A DNA stretch of 47,326 nucleotides from an uncultured Clostridia bacterium. GTDB taxonomy: Bacteria > Bacillota > Clostridia > Christensenellales > CAG-314. Below, one piece after another: positions 17,890 to 25,669 of this stretch (position 1 is the first letter of the stretch; every line of letters begins with the position of its first letter). The position numbers and the translations under genes are program-made. The notes beneath the pieces were generated by a model, which saw nothing but the letters and a program-made list of their open reading frames with translations, searched no databases and was not told the origin of the DNA. Location of the stretch: contig CANQCN010000007.1 in the NCBI GenBank assembly GCA_947589685.1, forward strand, positions 1 through 47,326. The letters run 5' to 3'.

Positions 17890-18213
17890 CAAATGTTGGG
17901 GTGCATATAGTAAAAAAGAATGCTAAAATTGTTTCTTTTGCACCCCAACATTTGTCAATTGAGCCTACCGACCACACGTGCGTCGGTCGATTGCTTGCTG
18001 CTGCGCTGACGCATGCGCAATCGACACGATGTGCGCAAAAGCGCCGCCGCAGTCGGACTTGTGGGTTGCGTGTGAACGCACGCGCGGTTGGATAGACTTT
18101 CGCCGGGGAGTCGCATGCCCCGGCATCCCCCGCAAGGACCGCAATCTCGGCGCAGGTCCGTGATTGCGGAGTTTGATTGGAAATTATGCGTTTGACTTCA
18201 TCGTTGTATTTGT
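17890..18213 (+). repeat. Dispersed repeat, copy A
   Basis: It begins with an inverted repeat, CAAATGTTGGGGTGCA (17890-17905) and TGCACCCCAACATTTG (17939-17954), around a 33-bp loop. Next come a GAGCCTACCGACCACA block, a stem CGATTGC/GCAATCG (17988-18023), a GCACGCGCGG-TTGGATAGACTTTCG block, the hairpin GCCGGGG/CCCCGGC (18102-18124) and the hairpin CCGCAATC/GATTGCGG (18139-18169). The same blocks occur at 46974-47326 in reverse orientation, and part of them at 19177-19265. No gene is present in 17881-18428. Confidence 0.85.
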
Positions 18214-18313
18214 TAATACTGACGTTTTGTAGGCACACAAAAAAGCTCTTCGCTATTTATCGAGCGCATTGTCGCCGAAAGCCGAGATCACAAAAGAAAT
18301 TTTACAAAATGGA

Positions 18314-18350
18314 AAGTCCCGACGGAATTTGATCGTCGGGACTTGTTTTG
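18314..18350 (-). terminator. Terminator hairpin after the CMD-cupin gene
   Basis: A perfect 11-bp stem (AAGTCCCGACG / CGTCGGGACTT) with a 9-nt loop. T-rich sequence flanks it on both strands, so it may act in both directions. Confidence 0.65.
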
Positions 18351-18428
18351 GAATAGGTACTTTGCCTGCGCATAAACTGCGATCGGCAGTCGAATCGTTT
18401 TGCGGTCGCGAAAGCGGCGCTGCGCCGA

Positions 18429-19142
18429 TCAGCCGAGCTTGTCGTAATGCTCGTCGTCGACGGGTTCGCACCACTCGTTGCCGCCATGCTCGGAGGGGAT
18501 CTCTATCGCTATATGCGTAAACCAACCGTCCTTTGCCGCGCCGTGCCAATGCTTGATCTCCGGCGCAATGTACACAACGTCGCCGGGACGCAGCGCGCGG
18601 GCTTCTTCGCCCCACTGTTGATACCAACCGTTGCCGTCTGTACACAAAAGGATCTGACCGCCGCCGTGATGAATGTGCCAATTGTTGCGGCAACGCGGCT
18701 CGAAACTGACGTTGAATACGCCGACGCCCGCCATATTGAGCGGTTTGAGATAGCTTTGTCCCGTGAAATATTTGCCGAAAGCCGTATTTGGCTCGCCCAA
18801 ACCGAACAGCGGACGCTGAACGTCCTCGTCGGCGTACACTTCTTCTATCAAGGGAAACGTACTCCACGCTTTGGGCCAACCGCAATAGAAAGCGAGATGA
18901 GTGACAAGCTCTACCGCTTCGCGCTTGGTGACGCCGTGTTCTTTGCCCATTTGCAAGTGACTTTTCAGCTGCGGATACTGTCCCGCCGAGAAAAGCGCCG
19001 CAATGGTTATCATACTTCTGTCGCGAGCGGACAATTGCTCTTCGCGCGACCAGACCTCGCCGAACAGCACGTCGTCGTTGAGATGAGCAAATTGCGGAGC
19101 AAGTTTGCCGAGTTTGTCTCTGCCTGCCGTTTGTTTTTTCAT
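18429..19142 (-). CDS. Carboxymuconolactone decarboxylase-like / cupin fusion protein (237 aa)
   Basis: Residues about 25-105 form an AhpD/CMD-type domain (RDRSMITIAALFSAGQYPQLKSH, then EAVELVTHLAFYCGWPKAW). The usual redox pair CxxC is reduced to a single Cys in FYCGWPKAW. Residues about 125-225 are a cupin with a metal site of the form HIHHGG...Q...H (NWHIHHGGGQILL and APEIKHWHGA). Such two-domain proteins are common in gut Clostridia and Bacteroidetes, and their substrate is unknown. Some relatives act as lactone decarboxylases or antioxidants. AAGGAG precedes the ATG, and a partial copy of the dispersed repeat occupies the upstream region. Confidence 0.88.
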   Translation of the reverse strand: MKKQTAGRDKLGKLAPQFAHLNDDVLFGEVWSREEQLSARDRSMITIAALFSAGQYPQLKSHLQMGKEHGVTKREAVELVTHLAFYCGWPKAWSTFPLIEEVYADEDVQRPLFGLGEPNTAFGKYFTGQSYLKPLNMAGVGVFNVSFEPRCRNNWHIHHGGGQILLCTDGNGWYQQWGEEARALRPGDVVYIAPEIKHWHGAAKDGWFTHIAIEIPSEHGGNEWCEPVDDEHYDKLG

Positions 19143-19176
19143 ATTTATCGCTCCTTATTTGTAATTTCGATCGTAT

Positions 19177-19265
19177 CGAGGGCATAGAAACCTCGGCGAG
19201 AGTCTATCCGACTGCGCGTGCGACTAATTTGCAAACAATTCCCCCGAATGCACTCCAACATTTGC
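19177..19265 (-). repeat. Dispersed repeat, partial copy C
   Basis: On the minus strand: CAAATGTTGGAGTGCA, then ATTGTTTGCAAATTAGTCGC and a GCACGCGCAGTCGGATAGAC block, ending in GCCGAGG...CCTCG. These match modules of copies A and B, with the first module in inverted order relative to B. The right-hand hairpins are missing. It forms the upstream region of the CMD-cupin gene. Confidence 0.7.
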
Positions 19266-19310
19266 AACATTGGGCGTATGCACGAACATAGAGCCTCAAA
19301 AACGCAGCGG

Positions 19311-19766
19311 TCACCTGCGTTCCGAATACTCTTTTAACGTTCTTTGCAAGTCGCGCTCGGCGTCTTTTTTGGCAATGGTTTCTTTCTTGTCGTAGTCGCG
19401 CTTGCCCTTGCACAAAGAAACCTCCACCTTGACGAGGCTATCCTTGAAATACATTTTTGTGGGCACGAGGGCGTAGCCTTTTTCCTTGACCTTGCCGAGC
19501 ATACGCATAATTTCCCTCTTGTGAGCAAGCAGCCGTCTGTCCCTGCGCGACGCCACGTTGCTGTAACTGCCCTTGTCGTAATTTTTTATGTGACAATTGA
19601 CGAGCAGCAAATTTCCGTCCGATATGCGGCAATAGGAATCGGCGAGGTTCACTTCGCCTTTGCGCAGCGACTTTACCTCGCAGCCTATCAGATTTATGCC
19701 GCATTCCAACGACTCCACGATATTGTAGTCGTGATACGCTTTTTTGTTTGTGGAGATAGGTTTCAT
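19311..19766 (-). CDS. smpB: SsrA-binding protein SmpB
   Basis: 151 residues from the ATG at 19766: NKKAYHDYNIVESLECGINLIGCEVKSLR and ISDGNLLLVNCHIKNYDKGSYSN are diagnostic of the SmpB beta-barrel, and KRDYDKKETIAKKDAERDLQR is the C-terminal helix region that enters the decoding centre. It binds tmRNA and brings it to stalled ribosomes. The frame is open further upstream, but residues before this Met match no family. No clear Shine-Dalgarno site is seen. No tmRNA gene is visible in the window. Confidence 0.96.
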   Translation of the reverse strand: MKPISTNKKAYHDYNIVESLECGINLIGCEVKSLRKGEVNLADSYCRISDGNLLLVNCHIKNYDKGSYSNVASRRDRRLLAHKREIMRMLGKVKEKGYALVPTKMYFKDSLVKVEVSLCKGKRDYDKKETIAKKDAERDLQRTLKEYSERR

Positions 19767-19818
19767 AATTCGATCGTTTATATCGCCGCCGCAAAAGTAC
19801 GCGGCAAGGCGAATTTCG

Positions 19819-20211
19819 TCACTCGGATCGGTCGTTCGTCGATCCCGCCGAGGCGTCGTCGGACGGCTCGTCCCGTTTTTCGGCGACGGTTTTTGCGTTT
19901 TTGCGTTTGCGACGGGCAAGCCGTATGTCGCCCATCATTGTGATCGCGTCCAACAGCACGTATATCCAAAACAAAGCTATCCAGGCAAAGGACGCCAACG
20001 CGGGCCAACCGCTGCCGTCGGGAAATACCGCGGGCAGGATCAGATCGGTGACGGCGTAACCGATGACCGCCACGGAAAGCAATACCAATGCGATAATGTT
20101 TGTCTTGGTTTTGTCGCGCTTTTTGATAGTGACGATCACATCATAAAAAATCAGTATCAATCCCACTGCGGCGAACATTCCGCCGACCCAAGGGAGGATC
20201 TTTTCCAACAT
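19819..20211 (-). CDS. Small membrane protein of unknown function (130 aa)
   Basis: Three membrane segments (about 8-29, 39-63 and 69-90) and a charged cytoplasmic tail rich in Arg, Lys and Glu. I do not recognise a family. It has its own consensus promoter and is transcribed toward smpB, which starts 52 bp downstream, so it may lead an operon with smpB. Confidence 0.75.
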   Translation of the reverse strand: MLEKILPWVGGMFAAVGLILIFYDVIVTIKKRDKTKTNIIALVLLSVAVIGYAVTDLILPAVFPDGSGWPALASFAWIALFWIYVLLDAITMMGDIRLARRKRKNAKTVAEKRDEPSDDASAGSTNDRSE

Positions 20212-20261
20212 GTGTACGTTCCGCCTTTTTGAGCAATAAAGCCCTTTTATTCGGTTTACAT

Positions 20262-20291
20262 ATTATAACCCGAAAGTAAACTTTATGTCAA
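20262..20291 (-). promoter_or_regulatory. Sigma-A promoter for the small membrane protein and smpB
   Basis: TTGACA (20291-20286), an 18-bp spacer and TATAAT (20267-20262): both boxes match consensus exactly. It begins 20 bp after the rnr stop codon. Confidence 0.85.
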
Positions 20292-20310
20292 CGGTCAGCG
20301 CAAAGCAGAC

Positions 20311-22431
20311 CTATTTGCGAGAGTCTTTTGCCGACGAACTGCGCGATACAAGAGAAAAATCTATCCTGCATGCCTGTCTGTCGACGGACGCTATCGCTAT
20401 CTTTATTTCGTCGCCCAGGCTGTAACGCGACGCTTGATTGCAAAGGCAGAAACGATCGGGATCGTAGACAAGGTCGTCGCCCAATTGCTCGATAGAAATA
20501 AATCCCTCGACGGTGTTGGGCAATTCGGCAAAAATGCCGCGTTCGGTTACGCCGGAAACAAGTGCGTCGAATTCCCTGCCTATCATTCGCGCGGCGTAGG
20601 CGCATTTTTTGACGTCTTGGGCTTTGCGCTCCGCCTCGTCGGCGATTTTTTCGCGTTCGCTTGCCCGACGCGCCGCTTCGCAGCACCTTTCGTCGTAGAA
20701 GTTGGCGGCTTTTTCCGTCATTTTGCCCGCAAGCGCCGTTTTGAGTACGCGATGTACCGTAAGATCGGCGTAACGCCTTATGGGCGAGGTGAAATGACAG
20801 TAACAGCGTGAAGCCAGCCCGAAGTGCCCCGTGTTTACGTCGCTGTACTTTGCCTTTTGCATAGTGCGCAGCATAACGTCGTTTACCAGATTGAAATACG
20901 GTGTCCGTTCCGCAGCCAAAAGAGCGGCTTGCAGTACGGAATTGTGCATTTCGCGGGTGCGGCGTACGTTTATCCCCAACCCGCTCATCAGAGCGAACAA
21001 CACGTTGAGCTTGCTTTCGTCCGGCTTGGCATGCACGCGATACACAAAGGGCAGCTCGCAATTTTCGGCGTAACGGGCAACGCACTCGTTTGCCGCGATC
21101 ATAAATTCTTCTATTATCCGATGAGAAAAACCGTTGTCGGCAAGCCGCACGTCCACCGTTTCGCCCCGTTCGTCGTACACGAATTCCACCTCGCGGGAGG
21201 CAAACTCGATGTTGCCGCGGCGAACGCGCGCGTCTTGCAAAATGCGAGCGAGCTTTTCCATTGCAAACAGACTGTCCGCAATGTCGGCATATTGGTCTTG
21301 CGCGGCTTTATCCCCGTCCAAAATCGCCTGCACCGCCGTGTAGGTCATTCGGTGACGGCTGTTTATAACGGACGGAAAAACGGAGTAGTCCGTCACCTTG
21401 CCCCTGCCGTCCACCTGCATCATGCAGCTGACGGTAAGCCTGTCTACGCCCTCGTAAAGGGAACAAATACCGTTGCTGAGTTCGCGCGGCAGCATTGGAA
21501 ACACTCTGTCGGGAAAATAGACGCTCGTTCCGCGCTCGAATGCCTCCTTGTCGATGTCGCCGCCCGATACGACGTAGTGACTGACGTCCGCTATGTGTAC
21601 GCCCAAGGAAAACGTGCCGTCGGGATTTTCGATCACGCTCACGGCGTCGTCCAGATCCTTTGCGTCCTCGCCGTCTATGGTAAAAATTATCTCGCCGCGC
21701 AGATCCGTCCTGCCTTGCAGATCCGCTTCGCTCGGTTGCTGCGAAACGGCTTGCGCTCGGCGCTGCACATTGTCGGGGAACCCCTCGTGAAGCCCGTAGC
21801 TTGCCGCAACGGACAACATATCCACATCGCGGTCGTCGGGAAAACCGAGAACTTCCTCTATTTCGCCTTCGGGACAGTTGCGGTTGTCATCGGGATAATG
21901 AGTCACGCGCGCCACCACCTTTTGCCCGTTTTTGGCGCCGAAATCTTTTTTCGGCAACACATAAATGTCGCTGATGAAGCGTCTGTCGTCGGGGATAACA
22001 AAGCGGGCGTTGTGCCCCTTTTCATAAGTGCCGACGATGTGCGACGACCCGCGTTGCAGGATACGCACTATTTCCGCTTCGTCTTTGGTGCTCGGTAGCC
22101 TGCGATACAACACCTCGTCCCGATGAAACGCGCCGTTGGTCTTGCTTGCGGGGACAAACAGATCCTCGCCGTCGTCGCGCAACAAAAAACCGAAGCCGCG
22201 GGCGTTGGCTTGAAATATCGCCTTGCCCGTTTCTCCGCGCAGCTTGCGATAGCGGTCGTTGCGGCGATCGTATACGAGCTTGCAGTCGTTTGCCAGCTCC
22301 GAAAGCGCCTCTTTGACAGCCATACGCTCCGCCGTCGATTTGGTTTGCAAAGTACCGTAAAGCTGTTTTGCGGTGAAATACTCGGCGTTTATGTTTTCGA
22401 TGATTTCGTTTAGTCGTTCTTTGAAATTCAT
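20311..22431 (-). CDS. rnr: Ribonuclease R
   Basis: 706-residue 3'-5' exoribonuclease. An N-terminal winged-helix/cold-shock region comes first. The RNB catalytic domain has the DGEDAKDLDDAV metal-binding motif (Asp cluster) and HYVVSGGDIDKEAFERGTSVYFPDRVFPMLP, and a C-terminal S1 domain follows (GVTERGIFAELPNTVEGFISIEQL). It degrades structured RNA and takes part in trans-translation with SmpB, encoded downstream, a conserved neighbourhood in Firmicutes. The tail after S1 is short (SSSAKDSRK). No clear Shine-Dalgarno site precedes the ATG. Confidence 0.97.
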   Translation of the reverse strand: MNFKERLNEIIENINAEYFTAKQLYGTLQTKSTAERMAVKEALSELANDCKLVYDRRNDRYRKLRGETGKAIFQANARGFGFLLRDDGEDLFVPASKTNGAFHRDEVLYRRLPSTKDEAEIVRILQRGSSHIVGTYEKGHNARFVIPDDRRFISDIYVLPKKDFGAKNGQKVVARVTHYPDDNRNCPEGEIEEVLGFPDDRDVDMLSVAASYGLHEGFPDNVQRRAQAVSQQPSEADLQGRTDLRGEIIFTIDGEDAKDLDDAVSVIENPDGTFSLGVHIADVSHYVVSGGDIDKEAFERGTSVYFPDRVFPMLPRELSNGICSLYEGVDRLTVSCMMQVDGRGKVTDYSVFPSVINSRHRMTYTAVQAILDGDKAAQDQYADIADSLFAMEKLARILQDARVRRGNIEFASREVEFVYDERGETVDVRLADNGFSHRIIEEFMIAANECVARYAENCELPFVYRVHAKPDESKLNVLFALMSGLGINVRRTREMHNSVLQAALLAAERTPYFNLVNDVMLRTMQKAKYSDVNTGHFGLASRCYCHFTSPIRRYADLTVHRVLKTALAGKMTEKAANFYDERCCEAARRASEREKIADEAERKAQDVKKCAYAARMIGREFDALVSGVTERGIFAELPNTVEGFISIEQLGDDLVYDPDRFCLCNQASRYSLGDEIKIAIASVDRQACRIDFSLVSRSSSAKDSRK

Positions 22432-22526
22432 ATACCGTTAGTTTGTTCCGTCACAATGTGATATAAGCGTCGCCGTCGACAAATAGTTTTTGCGAGGCAC
22501 AACGCCACCGTTAGTGATCAAGCCTC

Positions 22527-22561
22527 AAAAAAACGGCGGCTAATACAACGATCAGCCGCCG
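22527..22561 (-). terminator. Intrinsic terminator after secG
   Basis: CGGCGGCT / AGCCGCCG stem (8 bp, 12-nt loop) followed by seven T on the minus strand, just after the secG stop. rnr must therefore be read through or have its own promoter in 22440-22526, where I see no convincing boxes. Confidence 0.85.
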
Positions 22562-22582
22562 AAAATTCATTTCCGATAGTGG

Positions 22583-22882
22583 TCAGGAAATCACTCCCGC
22601 CATGATCACGAGCGCAATACTGCAAACTGCGAAAACTATCGAACAAATATATGTCCACAATTTGAGACGCGCCTCGGTGCGAGAGCTTGCGTTCTTTCCG
22701 TAGTAGGACTCGTTGTCGTCGGATTTGGAGCCGCCCGTAAAGGCTTCGGTACCGTCGGAATTTCCCGACTGCTTCATAACAACGAAAATGATGAATCCCA
22801 TGCAAATCAAAATGATCGCGGCAAGGGCGATACGTATGCCGGCTACTATGTCGGCTGTTGCAACTGCTAAGAAATTGAACAC
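22583..22882 (-). CDS. secG: Preprotein translocase subunit SecG
   Basis: 99 residues with two membrane segments (about 10-37 and 74-97) and the SecG-type loop between them (VVMKQSGNSDGTEAFTGGSKSD), longer than usual. It is an accessory subunit of the SecYEG channel. The start codon is GTG at 22882, chosen because GGAGGT lies 7 nt upstream. Position next to rnr and smpB is the conserved Firmicutes arrangement. Confidence 0.93.
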   Translation of the reverse strand: MFNFLAVATADIVAGIRIALAAIILICMGFIIFVVMKQSGNSDGTEAFTGGSKSDDNESYYGKNASSRTEARLKLWTYICSIVFAVCSIALVIMAGVIS

Positions 22883-22945
22883 TTTTGTGACCTCCGTCTA
22901 TGAAACAGGGCATAAATTGCCCTTATCGTCTTATCATACTTGTAT

Positions 22946-22974
22946 ATTGTAGCACACGGATAGAGTTTTGGCAA
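22946..22974 (-). promoter_or_regulatory. Promoter of secG
   Basis: TTGCCA (22974-22969), a 17-bp spacer and TACAAT (22951-22946) in the gap between gpmI and secG, giving a leader of about 55 nt. Confidence 0.65.
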
Positions 22975-23051
22975 CTATTTGACGCAAAAAACACGATTTA
23001 GTTGCAACAAAACCCATTACTTATGTTTTTGCGGCGATGTGGCGGCGCGTG

Positions 23052-24623
23052 TTACGCCTTTTTGCCGCGCGAACGTCCCTTTTGAATGAGTACTCTGCCC
23101 GTCATCTCCGCGGGGATCTGCTCGCCCATGGCAAACAACATCGTGGGAGCGATGTCGCAAAGAGCGCCCTCTACAAGCGTAGCCTTGCCCCGAAGCTCTT
23201 CATCAACGGCTATGAAAGGCACTTTGTTTGTGGTGTGCGCAGTGAAGGGCTGTCCGTTTTCGTCCAACATCTTTTCCGCGTTGCCGTGGTCTGCCGTTAC
23301 GAAAGCTCTGCCTCCGTTGCTCAAAATGCTTTCCACCACGCGTCTGACGCATTCGTCCACGGTGGCGACCGCCTTTTCCGTGGCGGGTATCACTCCCGTG
23401 TGACCTACCATATCGCAGTTGGCATAGTTGAGGATCATCACGTCGTACTTGCCCTTTTCTATTTCCGCGACGGCGCGACTGCACACTTCTTCGGCGGACA
23501 TTTCAGGCTGCAAATCGTAGGTAGCCACCTTGGGAGAGGGTACGAGGATACGCGTTTCGTTTTCGTTGGGCGCTTCTACGCCGCCGTTGAAAAAGAAGGT
23601 GACGTGGGCGTACTTTTCCGTTTCCGCAATGCGCAGCTGAGTTTTGCCCAGCTTGGCAAGATACTCGCCCAATGTGTTGACGTAGGTTTCGGGACGGTAG
23701 GCGATGTCGACGTTTTCGAATTTTTCGTCGTACTGCGTCATACATACCCAATGCACGTGACGTTGTTTGCCGTGCAGGCTAAACCCGTCGAAACCGCTTT
23801 GAGTAAACGCTCCCGTCATTTCGCGGGCGCGGTCGGGACGGAAATTGAAGAATATTACGCTGTCGCCGTTTTCGATGGCGGCTACGGGCGAGCCGTCCTC
23901 GCGCGTGATGACTGTGGGCAGCACAAATTCGTCCGTGACGCCCTTTTCGTAGCTGAGTTCCAACGCCTTGACGGGATCGGAGGCTTTGTTGTCGCACACG
24001 CCCAACAGCATGTCGTACGCCTTTTCCACGCGGTCCCAGCGTTTGTCGCGATCCATAGCGTAATATCTGCCGCACACCGTCGCTATCGCGCCGAAGTCAA
24101 GCTCGGCGAGCTTGTCGCGCAGCTGCGCCACAAAACCGACTCCGCTTGTGGGGGACACGTCGCGGCCGTCCATATAGCAGTGAATGTACACATTGTCCAG
24201 ACCTTGGCGCTTGGCAAGCTCCACCAAAGCGAACAAATGGGTAAGATGAGAGTGTACGCCGCCGTTGCTGCACAAACCCATAAGGTGCAGCTTGCCGCCG
24301 TTCTTTTTAGCCGCTTCAATAGCGCTCAAAAAAGCGGGATTTTCAAAGAAATCGCCGTCTTGTATCGACTTGGTGATACGGGTGAGATCTTGATAAACGA
24401 CTCTGCCCGCGCCGATGTTGAGGTGTCCCACTTCGCTGTTGCCCATTTGTCCTTCGGGCAAGCCGACAGCCAATCCGCTGGCTTTCAACGTCGTTGTGGG
24501 ATAGGTGTGCATAAGATAACGGACGTAAGGCGAACACTCGACGCCTACCGCGTTGCCCTTTTCTTCCGCGGACAGACCGTAGCCGTCCATTATGATAAGA
24601 GCGGTTATACGTTTGTTTTCCAT
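23052..24623 (-). CDS. gpmI: 2,3-bisphosphoglycerate-independent phosphoglycerate mutase
   Basis: 523 residues. The phosphatase-like metal site starts with IIMDGYGLS, and the catalytic Ser sits in GNSEVGHLNIGAGRVVYQDL. Substrate residues appear in HSHLTHLFAL and YMDGRDVSPTSG, and the second metal cluster in ILNYANCDMVGHTG and VTADHGNAE. It interconverts 3- and 2-phosphoglycerate. It follows tpiA and pgk in one direction, as usual. The ATG has AAGGAAG upstream. Confidence 0.97.
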   Translation of the reverse strand: MENKRITALIIMDGYGLSAEEKGNAVGVECSPYVRYLMHTYPTTTLKASGLAVGLPEGQMGNSEVGHLNIGAGRVVYQDLTRITKSIQDGDFFENPAFLSAIEAAKKNGGKLHLMGLCSNGGVHSHLTHLFALVELAKRQGLDNVYIHCYMDGRDVSPTSGVGFVAQLRDKLAELDFGAIATVCGRYYAMDRDKRWDRVEKAYDMLLGVCDNKASDPVKALELSYEKGVTDEFVLPTVITREDGSPVAAIENGDSVIFFNFRPDRAREMTGAFTQSGFDGFSLHGKQRHVHWVCMTQYDEKFENVDIAYRPETYVNTLGEYLAKLGKTQLRIAETEKYAHVTFFFNGGVEAPNENETRILVPSPKVATYDLQPEMSAEEVCSRAVAEIEKGKYDVMILNYANCDMVGHTGVIPATEKAVATVDECVRRVVESILSNGGRAFVTADHGNAEKMLDENGQPFTAHTTNKVPFIAVDEELRGKATLVEGALCDIAPTMLFAMGEQIPAEMTGRVLIQKGRSRGKKA

Positions 24624-24638
24624 AAATTTGCTTCCTTT

Positions 24639-24683
24639 GCGTGACGATCACGCAGATATGACGGCTGCAAACGCGCAGCCGTC
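24639..24683 (-). promoter_or_regulatory. Paired hairpins between tpiA and gpmI
   Basis: Two stems follow each other in the spacer: GACGGCTGC/GCAGCCGTC (24660-24683) and GCGTGA/TCACGC (24639-24653). Neither has a T run, so they look like mRNA-stabilising or processing structures rather than terminators. Confidence 0.5.
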
Positions 24684-24696
24684 GATATTTATTGTT

Positions 24697-25449
24697 TTAT
24701 TCGTGAGCGTGAACTATCGCGGCAAATTTCTTTGCGACGAGGCTGGCTCCGCCGATAAGACCGCCGTCCACATCGGACATCGAAAGCAATCCCGCCGCGT
24801 TTGCGTCGTTCATGCTGCCGCCGTATTGAATGTACAGCTCTTCCGCCGCCTTGCCGCCGAATTTGTCGGCAAATACTCCGCGCACGAACTTGATGGCGTC
24901 GTTTGCCTGTTCGTCGGTGGCGGTCACTCCCGTGCCTATCGCCCAAACGGGCTCGTAAGCGACGACGATATTTTTAAGCTCGTCGGGGGTGACGTCCTTG
25001 AAGCCCTCTTGCACCTGACGGGTGAGGACCTCTTCCATTCTTCCGCTTTGACGCTCGGCAAGCGTTTCGCCTATGCACACGATGGGTCTGAGCCCCGCGG
25101 CAAGCGCAGCCTTGGTACGGGCAAGCACGGTAGCGTCCGTCTCGCCGAAATAGGTGCGCCTTTCGCTGTGACCTATCACGACGTACTCTACGCCCATTTC
25201 TTTGAGCATAGAGGGCGCGATCTCTCCCGTATAAGCCCCCGATTCCTTCCAATGGCAATTTTGCGCGCCGACGCGTATGTTGCTGCCCGCGGTGAGGCTC
25301 AGCGCCGTATCGAGGTCGGTAAAGGGCACACAGATGATCACCGTGTTGGGCGTATCCGCAACGAGGGGCAGCAGCTCTTCGATAAGGGCGGCGGCCTCCG
25401 CGCGCGTTTTGTTCATTTTCCAATTTCCCGCAATGATTTTGTTTTTCAT
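24697..25449 (-). CDS. tpiA: Triosephosphate isomerase
   Basis: 250-residue TIM barrel with substrate Lys in GNWKMN, electrophile His in VIGHSERR, catalytic Glu in VAYEPVWAIGTG and the phosphate loop YGGSMN. It interconverts dihydroxyacetone phosphate and glyceraldehyde-3-phosphate. It is nine bases downstream of a small Sm-like gene and upstream of gpmI in the glycolytic operon. Confidence 0.98.
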   Translation of the reverse strand: MKNKIIAGNWKMNKTRAEAAALIEELLPLVADTPNTVIICVPFTDLDTALSLTAGSNIRVGAQNCHWKESGAYTGEIAPSMLKEMGVEYVVIGHSERRTYFGETDATVLARTKAALAAGLRPIVCIGETLAERQSGRMEEVLTRQVQEGFKDVTPDELKNIVVAYEPVWAIGTGVTATDEQANDAIKFVRGVFADKFGGKAAEELYIQYGGSMNDANAAGLLSMSDVDGGLIGGASLVAKKFAAIVHAHE

Positions 25450-25458
25450 AGTACTCCG

Positions 25459-25668
25459 TCAAAATTTCATATTTTGGTCTTTGATCGCCACCACCTTGAC
25501 GATCTGGCAGAGAGGAATTATTACGCTTTTGACGCAGCGGCGCATATTGATTTCCAACACAAGCACGCTGTCCGTCACTTGGCGCAATATACCGGCGGAA
25601 TAACAGTCGCTGCCGTGGGTGTACACGGATATTTCTCTGTCAAGATATTCTTCGAGTGCGTTTTTCAT
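25459..25668 (-). CDS. Small Sm-like protein of unknown function (69 aa)
   Basis: A short protein predicted to be mostly beta strand ([47 protein letters not shown]). The pattern recalls an Sm/LSM barrel, in particular the small DUF6897-like proteins of Clostridia, but this is recognition by eye. It is inserted between pgk (2 bp upstream) and tpiA (9 bp downstream), so it must be co-expressed with glycolysis. RNA binding or ribosome association is only a guess from the fold. Confidence 0.7.
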   Translation of the reverse strand: MKNALEEYLDREISVYTHGSDCYSAGILRQVTDSVLVLEINMRRCVKSVIIPLCQIVKVVAIKDQNMKF

Positions 25669-25669
25669 A

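Noticed and set aside
18253-19185. 310-codon open frame on the minus strand
   Set aside because: It covers the CMD-cupin gene in another frame, is very Arg-rich and has no family pattern; the frame at 18429-19142 has the motifs and the AAGGAG site.
19143-19310. tmRNA gene next to smpB
   Set aside because: The gap is filled by repeat copy C; no tRNA-like ends or tag-peptide frame were seen.
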